Source: Anaerolineae bacterium (GTDB taxonomy: Bacteria > Chloroflexota > Anaerolineae > 4572-78 > J111). Taken from it: DNA of 6,043 bases. Position numbers and translations under genes: made by a program. The stretch lies in contig JAGRCC010000805.1 in NCBI GenBank assembly GCA_020433785.1, forward strand, positions 1 through 6,043. The letters are read 5' to 3'. The notes under the pieces were generated by a model. That model saw only the letters and a program-made list of their open reading frames with translations. It ran no database searches and was not told the origin of the DNA. Positions 1-4,052 of the stretch are shown one piece after another. Numbering within the stretch: position 1 is the first letter of the stretch; each line of letters begins with the position of its first letter.

Positions 1-137
1 GTAAACCGATTTTCTTCCTCGCCCTGCACGTGGCGAATGTGCCCACGCCAACGGACGTGCGGTTCCTGTTGGGCATCTTCCCAAAGCTCTTGGGTAAATC
101 GTAATACGAATGAAGCAATGTTACGATCGTTTGACAT
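1..137 (-). CDS. Small hypothetical protein, N-terminal part (cut by window edge)
   Basis: An open reading frame starts with ATG at 137 and runs leftward off the window, giving 45 complete codons. The peptide begins MSNDRNIASFVLRF and continues through a charged stretch with the motif VRWRGHIRHVQG followed by an acidic EEEN. There is no signal peptide, no membrane segment and no recognisable catalytic motif in the visible part, so it is probably a soluble cytoplasmic protein. The start is supported by a GGAAAG ribosome site 8 nt upstream and by a complete promoter-like region before it. It lies 77 bp downstream of the SARP-type activator gene on the same strand, so it may be its target, its operon partner, or both. 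My impression is that short proteins with this FVLRFTQE... WRGHIRHVQG pattern occur in Chloroflexota genomes, but I cannot name a family and do not assign a function. Confidence 0.72.
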   Translation of the reverse strand, partial: MSNDRNIASFVLRFTQELWEDAQQEPHVRWRGHIRHVQGEEENRF

Positions 138-145
138 AGCATTTA

Positions 146-151
146 CTTTCC
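146..151 (-). promoter_or_regulatory. Ribosome binding site of the small left-edge gene
   Basis: On the minus strand the sequence reads GGAAAG and is separated by 8 nt from the ATG at 137. It is purine-rich and at the usual distance, and it is what decides the start codon of the small gene. Confidence 0.55.
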
Positions 152-163
152 ATTTTCAAAGGT

Positions 164-208
164 ATCATAACATGATGTAGTTACAAATGGGTTACAATAG
201 AGATACAA
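164..208 (-). promoter_or_regulatory. Candidate SARP-dependent promoter: three 11-bp-phased heptamers plus extended -10
   Basis: Read on the plus strand, GTTACAA occurs at 180-186 and 191-197 and a one-mismatch copy GATACAA at 202-208, each exactly 11 bp from the next. On the minus strand these read TTGTAAC, TTGTAAC and TTGTATC. Ten bases beyond the proximal copy is TATGAT (169 to 164), one mismatch from the -10 consensus and preceded by TGT, an extended -10 pattern. There is no good -35 hexamer at 17 bp; the proximal heptamer occupies that zone. SARP proteins such as ActII-ORF4 and DnrI are known to bind heptameric direct repeats of 11-bp period ending about 8 bp from the -10. A start of transcription near 157 would leave a short leader containing the ribosome site at 146-151. 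The repeats and hexamer are seen directly; binding by the neighbouring activator is inferred. Confidence 0.58.
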
Positions 209-214
209 AAAACA

Positions 215-1051
215 TTATTTTTGGCCAATATGGGTGATTTGTTGCATTAACTTTTGTGTTTCTGGCAGCGGACTGATGCCTAACTCTCTCTCAAGAGCCT
301 CCTCGCATTGGTGATATGTGCGGATGGCCATTGGCCGATTACCCTGAGCCAAATAGGCCCGCATCTGGGTGCGATAGGCGTCTTCCCAAATAGGGTCTAT
401 ACTCAACACCCGCTGAGTTAAGCGGATGCTTTCCAACGGGCTAACATCCACCACCAGATCGGCCAAAATGGTCATCATCCCTAGCGCTAGAATTTGTAAG
501 CGCTCTCGCTCGGCACTGCTCCAATCCTCATAGCGCCGTTCCGGTAAATAGTCGCCCTGATATAAAATGAGCGCTTTCTGATAATGCTGTGTGGCGGCTT
601 GTAGATCATTTTCCGCCAGTGCCTGATTGCCCGCAACAACCGCCTTTTCAAAGCTGTCACTATCAATCCAGATTAGATCCATGTTTAGGCTGTATGTTAG
701 ATCGTGTCGCTGCACAAAGCGAGGGTCGGTGCGGGGTTTGCGTTTAGGCTCAAGTACCTTGTTTAACGCATGCAAAGCGACCTTGAAATTTTGATTACCC
801 AATTCCGTATCGACTTCCGGCCATAGGTAATCGATGATTTGCTCTTTATGCATGCGAGCCGTTTGCTGGCGCATCGTAATCAAAAATTGGAACAGATGCA
901 GCGATTTCTCGCGCTTCCATTCCGCCGACTCTACTTCAACGCCGTTGTGCCAAACCCGAAAGCCGGATAGGGTTTGGACATAGAGTTCATAATTTGTATC
1001 GGTTGTTGCTAAGATAGGTGTTGATTGTTGCTGTTCTGTAGTTTCTGTCAC
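215..1051 (-). CDS. SARP/AfsR-type transcriptional activator (winged helix + BTAD)
   Basis: This 278-residue protein has the two-domain build of Streptomyces antibiotic regulatory proteins. Residues about 22-123 form an OmpR/PhoB-like winged helix, with an opening strand pair LYVQTLSGFRVWHNG, a WKREKSLHLFQFL helix, HKEQIIDYLWPE and NFKVALHALNKVLEP as the recognition-helix region. Residues about 127-275 are a bacterial transcriptional activator domain, an alpha-helical TPR-like fold, with the hallmark blocks YQGDYLPERRYEDW, WEDAYRTQMRAYLAQGNRPMAI and LERELGISPLPET. Family members bind direct repeats overlapping the -35 region and recruit RNA polymerase. The protein stops after BTAD and lacks the NB-ARC ATPase and long TPR region of full AfsR, so it is a small stand-alone SARP. 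The start is GTG, with only a weak GGA some 9 nt upstream, so translation may be modest. It is divergent from a Ser/Thr kinase gene and is followed by phased repeats that suit a SARP operator. The ligand or signal is unknown. Confidence 0.9.
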   Translation of the reverse strand: MTETTEQQQSTPILATTDTNYELYVQTLSGFRVWHNGVEVESAEWKREKSLHLFQFLITMRQQTARMHKEQIIDYLWPEVDTELGNQNFKVALHALNKVLEPKRKPRTDPRFVQRHDLTYSLNMDLIWIDSDSFEKAVVAGNQALAENDLQAATQHYQKALILYQGDYLPERRYEDWSSAERERLQILALGMMTILADLVVDVSPLESIRLTQRVLSIDPIWEDAYRTQMRAYLAQGNRPMAIRTYHQCEEALERELGISPLPETQKLMQQITHIGQK

Positions 1052-1105
1052 GATTCTTTGTCCACAGATTACAGGATCGACCTCATTTTCTCCCTCAGTC
1101 CCTTC

Positions 1106-1133
1106 ATTGTAGAGAGATTAATCGTTACAGCAA
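1106..1133 (-). promoter_or_regulatory. Candidate promoter of the SARP-type activator gene
   Basis: On the minus strand TTGCTG (1133 to 1128) is followed after 16 bp by TACAAT (1111 to 1106), one mismatch from the -10 consensus; the -35 match is only three of six. Transcription would start near 1099, leaving a leader of about 48 nt before the GTG. The -35 zone also contains CTGTAAC, one base different from the heptamer found upstream of the small left-edge gene, but it occurs once only and has no 11-bp partner. Confidence 0.33.
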
Positions 1134-1197
1134 ATTTATCTGAGTCTAATCTTCTCATCAGGCTTTTATAGGTTAACATGATTTTTTCCCGGCTTCA

Positions 1198-1226
1198 TTG
1201 AGCATCACTTGCTTTTATGTTAGAAT
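1198..1226 (+). promoter_or_regulatory. Candidate sigma-70-type promoter of the kinase gene
   Basis: TTGAGC (1198-1203) and TAGAAT (1221-1226) are separated by an ideal 17 bp, and the -10 is preceded by TGT, giving an extended -10. Transcription would start near 1233. This leaves a leader of about 50 nt to the ATG at 1285, or about 19 nt to the TTG at 1252. It fires away from the activator gene, so the 1052-1251 spacer is a divergent control region. Confidence 0.5.
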
Positions 1227-1284
1227 AATGGCGTAACCTAATAACCGACCTTTGTCAAGACCAACTTTCTACCCTGTTACCCTT

Positions 1285-3918
1285 ATGACCGATACCAAGC
1301 CGCCCGAAATTTCAGACTACGAATGGACTCAAACGCCCCCAACCGTTAAGGCCTTGCTGGCCCAATCCTTGGAGCGTATCAAACAAATCGAACACCTTCG
1401 GCCCGAGACGGCCGTCGAAAACCCGCCGGCAAACGGTGACGGGGCGACCATTGCCTTACCATCCGAGCCATCAGCCGACAGCGAAGGCGCGACCATCGCC
1501 CTCCCGTCAGAGCCATCACCGGCCGACGGCGAAGGCGCGACCATCGCCTTATCCTCCGAACAGCCGTCAGCCGACAGCGAAGGTGCGACTATTGCCCTCC
1601 CATCCGACCAATCGCCGGATGGAAGCGATGGGGCCACTGTCGCGCTGACATCCGAGCTATCGTCGATCGACAGCGATGGCGACACTGTCGCGCTCCCGTC
1701 CGACGATGAAGGCGTTACCCTGGCCGTCTCCTTTGGCGATACCGCCCTCATAACCGCCGGGGCGACCTTTCATTCTTCCTCTCAACCTGTCGCGAATGAC
1801 CGCCATTTGAGTACGTTTAACCTGCGGCCCGATCAGAACGCCAATCGAGACGGTGCGGCTCACTTGCCTCGTCATCCTGGCCCCCCGCCTACTCAGGGGA
1901 AGGTCACCCAAGCGTTAACCATCCCCTCCCTAGATGAGGACAACCAGTCGATTGAGCGGCGCGAAATCATTCTGCAAGAGCGCTATCAACTACGGCAAAT
2001 ATTGGGCAAAGGCGGTTTTGGCGCGGCCTACCTGGCCGAAGACCTCAAACTGAAACGGGGCTGTGTGGTCAAGCAGATGCTGAGTCCGCAGCATATCTCG
2101 CCCCGCGAATTGGAACAGAAGCGGCTCGATTTCGAGCGCGAGGCCAGCTTGCTGGTACACCTTAACCAACCCGGCCACCCCAACATTCCCGAAATCTTTG
2201 ATTATTTTTCAAATGAAAACGGCAGCTACTTGGTCATGAAATATATTCAGGGCCAAAGCCTTCAGGATGCGCTCAAATCACAGGCCGGCCCTACCCAATG
2301 GCGCGATGCGGTGCGTTACGTGATCGATGTATGCAGCGCCCTCAACTATATGCACACCCAAGGCGAGCAGCCGGTCATGCATCGCGATATCAAACCGGGC
2401 AACATCCTCCTAGGTGATGATGGCCGCATCTGGCTGGTCGATTTTGGCCTGGCCAAAACCAAACCGGTCAACAACGCCGCTGATCTGGAAGAAGTAAAAT
2501 CGGCGGGCAGCGCCGGCTACACCCCCTTTGAGCAGTGGCTGGGTCAGGCCGTGCCCGCCTCCGATATTTACGCAGTGGGTGTCACTTTGCACCATTTAGT
2601 AACCGGGGTTAGTCCCCTGGAAGCCTTTCGAGACAATGGCGAAATCAAAATCAACATTGTCAGACTACAAGACCTGCACAGCCGCCTTGAACCTATTCGC
2701 AAAATTAACCGCGACCTACCACGCGAATTGGACGAGATTATTGCCGGCGCAACCGCCGCCGAACCGGAGCAGCGTCCGACCGCGCTCCAGCTTCAGCAGC
2801 AGTTGGAGGTCCTCATTGCCGGCGCGAAAAATGCTGCCCTCTTTACCTTTAGAAGCGGCCAATCGGCCCGAACTGTCGGCGAACTGGTTGATCAGTGCGA
2901 ACAGAATCGGGGCGAAGCTCAAGGCTACCTCTATCGCGGCGACTTCGAGCGCTGGTTCACCCTCATCAATCGCAATGACCTGGCCGCCGCTGCCACTATG
3001 GCCGTCAAACACGGTGAGCAAAAAGGCAAAGACGGCCTGGAGAAATTTCTTAAGCTCATTATGCCCAATCTTTTTTGGCGGCGGATGGGGCGGGCTACGT
3101 TACGGGTGGCCAAAGCAGCCACCCTATTTCTGCTCATCGCGGTCCTGGTGGGGGCGGCTTTGACGATTAGCGGGACTCTGGCCACCAGTTGGCTGCTGCA
3201 ACAAACCATCGCCAACCGCGATTGGAATTACTACGCGCTCGATGTAGATCAAGACAACCTCTTCAGCGAAGCCGACCTGACCGGCAGTGCTCAGGAGGTA
3301 ACTAAAGCTTACCTCAGCGACATTCAGATTTCGCCCCAATCGCCCGATCAGTTGGCCGTTCAAACCACCCTAAGTGGCTCATGGCTGCTGGACTTCCCGG
3401 TTACACTCACCTTGAATGAAACCATCCCTCACGTTGAACTGACCACCGTCAACGGTTTCTCGTTAGGCTGGGTGGGCCGTACCCTGTCGGAGGGTATCAA
3501 CACCGGTATTGAGCAAGCGCTGGTCAAAGCGCCGGTTGCGGTTACCTCGCTGGCCGTCACCGACGGCGCGGTCGTGGTGGATGTTCGGAAGAGGCGGCGT
3601 GTAGCCTGGAACCCGCCCACCCCCGATCCCGTTCTTGTGCCAACCCGGACGCCCATTCCCAGTCCCACTCCAACGCCGCCCGGCTTGGCTCTGCTGGCTA
3701 TTTTTAACGAGTTAGACCAGGCGGTTATCTTGGAAATCGGCGGTCAGAGCTGGCCCATCCCGGCCCATGATACTAAAGTGATCGAACAAGCCCCTGGCAG
3801 CTATCGCTACACCTTGCGCTACGCGGTCAACGGCCAAGTCGCCGCCGAAGGTTATCGCGACTGGACGTACAAAGCCTATCGCTGGCGGATCACCACGAAC
3901 GGCAATTTTATCGAATAG
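1285..3918 (+). CDS. Membrane-anchored Hanks-type Ser/Thr protein kinase with extracytoplasmic tail
   Basis: This 877-residue kinase transfers ATP phosphate to Ser/Thr of cytoplasmic proteins. Residues 53-142 hold an acidic 16-residue repeat array. The kinase domain (about 234-511) is complete: Gly loop GKGGFG (241-246), ATP lysine K263 in VVKQM, helix-C E286, HRDIKPGN (catalytic D368, K370, N373), DFG (386-388), activation segment SAGYTPFEQ, F-helix D427 and closing R497. A conserved-looking helical stretch (about 520-600) follows, then basic residues and one membrane helix (about 610-632), which places the kinase inside. About 140 residues outside resemble a beta-rich DUF2993/LmeA-like lipid-binding fold (weak inference). 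A Pro/Thr linker (776-800) leads to a small beta domain (801-877). It lacks PASTA repeats. I chose ATG 1285 because DYEWTQTPPTVKALL follows soon after; an in-frame TTG at 1252 would add 11 residues, and neither start has a clear ribosome site. The gene is divergent from the SARP gene and ends 10 bp before a micro-ORF. Confidence 0.93.
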   Translation: MTDTKPPEISDYEWTQTPPTVKALLAQSLERIKQIEHLRPETAVENPPANGDGATIALPSEPSADSEGATIALPSEPSPADGEGATIALSSEQPSADSEGATIALPSDQSPDGSDGATVALTSELSSIDSDGDTVALPSDDEGVTLAVSFGDTALITAGATFHSSSQPVANDRHLSTFNLRPDQNANRDGAAHLPRHPGPPPTQGKVTQALTIPSLDEDNQSIERREIILQERYQLRQILGKGGFGAAYLAEDLKLKRGCVVKQMLSPQHISPRELEQKRLDFEREASLLVHLNQPGHPNIPEIFDYFSNENGSYLVMKYIQGQSLQDALKSQAGPTQWRDAVRYVIDVCSALNYMHTQGEQPVMHRDIKPGNILLGDDGRIWLVDFGLAKTKPVNNAADLEEVKSAGSAGYTPFEQWLGQAVPASDIYAVGVTLHHLVTGVSPLEAFRDNGEIKINIVRLQDLHSRLEPIRKINRDLPRELDEIIAGATAAEPEQRPTALQLQQQLEVLIAGAKNAALFTFRSGQSARTVGELVDQCEQNRGEAQGYLYRGDFERWFTLINRNDLAAAATMAVKHGEQKGKDGLEKFLKLIMPNLFWRRMGRATLRVAKAATLFLLIAVLVGAALTISGTLATSWLLQQTIANRDWNYYALDVDQDNLFSEADLTGSAQEVTKAYLSDIQISPQSPDQLAVQTTLSGSWLLDFPVTLTLNETIPHVELTTVNGFSLGWVGRTLSEGINTGIEQALVKAPVAVTSLAVTDGAVVVDVRKRRRVAWNPPTPDPVLVPTRTPIPSPTPTPPGLALLAIFNELDQAVILEIGGQSWPIPAHDTKVIEQAPGSYRYTLRYAVNGQVAAEGYRDWTYKAYRWRITTNGNFIE
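1441..1710 (+). repeat. 48-bp coding repeat array (16-residue GATIALPSE units) in the kinase N-terminus
   Basis: Six in-frame units of the kinase begin GATIALPSE, GATIALPSE, GATIALSSE, GATIALPSD, GATVALTSE and GDTVALPSD, followed by a degraded seventh, GVTLAVS. The first unit is 15 residues, the next four are 16 and the sixth is 11. Each ends in an acidic Ser/Asp/Glu/Pro-rich linker such as PSADSE. DNA similarity is high between the first four units and decays toward the kinase domain, as in expansion by slippage or unequal recombination. The conserved Thr followed at +3 by Leu suits a phosphothreonine FHA ligand, but that role is inferred. Confidence 0.85.
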
Positions 3919-3921
3919 AGG
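3917..3921 (+). promoter_or_regulatory. Shine-Dalgarno site overlapping the kinase stop codon
   Basis: AGAGG overlaps the TAG stop of the kinase gene and lies 7 nt before an ATG at 3929. It is the best plus-strand ribosome site in the window, and the only start it serves well is that of the micro-ORF at 3929. Confidence 0.45.
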
Positions 3922-3928
3922 CTAACCA

Positions 3929-3997
3929 ATGCGACGATTGCGTAGTGCGCATCTGATTGTGATCCGGAATACGCGCTACACACGACGTTTAGGTTAA
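3929..3997 (+). CDS. Possible Arg-rich micro-ORF (22 codons), leader or micropeptide
   Basis: ATG at 3929 opens a 22-codon frame ending at TAA 3995-3997, reading MRRLRSAHLIVIRNTRYTRR followed by Leu-Gly. Seven of 22 residues are arginine and there is a short hydrophobic core LIVI. The frame starts 10 bp after the kinase stop and is preceded by AGAGG at 7 nt, so it would be translated from the kinase message by reinitiation or coupling. Its stop codon lies inside the palindrome at 3992-4004. It could be a leader peptide for the downstream surface-protein gene, a tiny membrane-active peptide, or chance. No known family is recognised. The support is only position and ribosome site; short frames of this size arise often by chance. 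Confidence 0.25.
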   Translation: MRRLRSAHLIVIRNTRYTRRLG

Positions 3998-4004
3998 CTT
4001 AACC
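3992..4004. promoter_or_regulatory. 13-bp palindrome GGTTAA-C-TTAACC, possible operator
   Basis: Two 6-base arms are perfectly inverted around a single central C, about 50 bp before the ATG of the surface-protein gene. There is no following T run, and the arms are AT-rich, so it is a poor terminator. It is more like a dimeric-regulator site. The half sequence TAGGTTAAC also occurs at 1169-1177 in the divergent spacer, without the second arm. Confidence 0.35.
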
Positions 4005-4052
4005 CTTGGATCTGTCTAAACCCTACCCAACAAATGCTTGTCTGACCTGACT

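Noticed and set aside
1124..1130. Single heptamer-like CTGTAAC in the regulator's own promoter, which would suggest autoregulation
   Set aside because: No second copy lies 11 or 22 bp away on either side, so it does not meet the pattern that makes the 180-208 site convincing.
1441..1710. CRISPR-like regular repeats
   Set aside because: The units are in frame, contiguous without unique spacers, and encode a clear 16-residue peptide repeat.
1329..1751. 140-codon minus-strand open frame opposite the kinase N-terminus
   Set aside because: It is the mirror of the 48-bp coding repeat: repeat units without stops stay open on both strands. Its peptide is low-complexity and has no ribosome site, while the plus frame leads into an intact kinase domain.
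2636..3163. 175-codon plus-strand frame inside the kinase gene
   Set aside because: It overlaps the kinase domain end and membrane region in another frame, and its Ser/Pro/Arg-rich peptide is typical of a shifted GC-rich gene.
3942..3979. Stem-loop GTAG..CGC with GCGCTAC after the kinase gene, considered as a terminator
   Set aside because: Only seven pairs with a two-base bulge and a 22-nt loop, and no T run after it.
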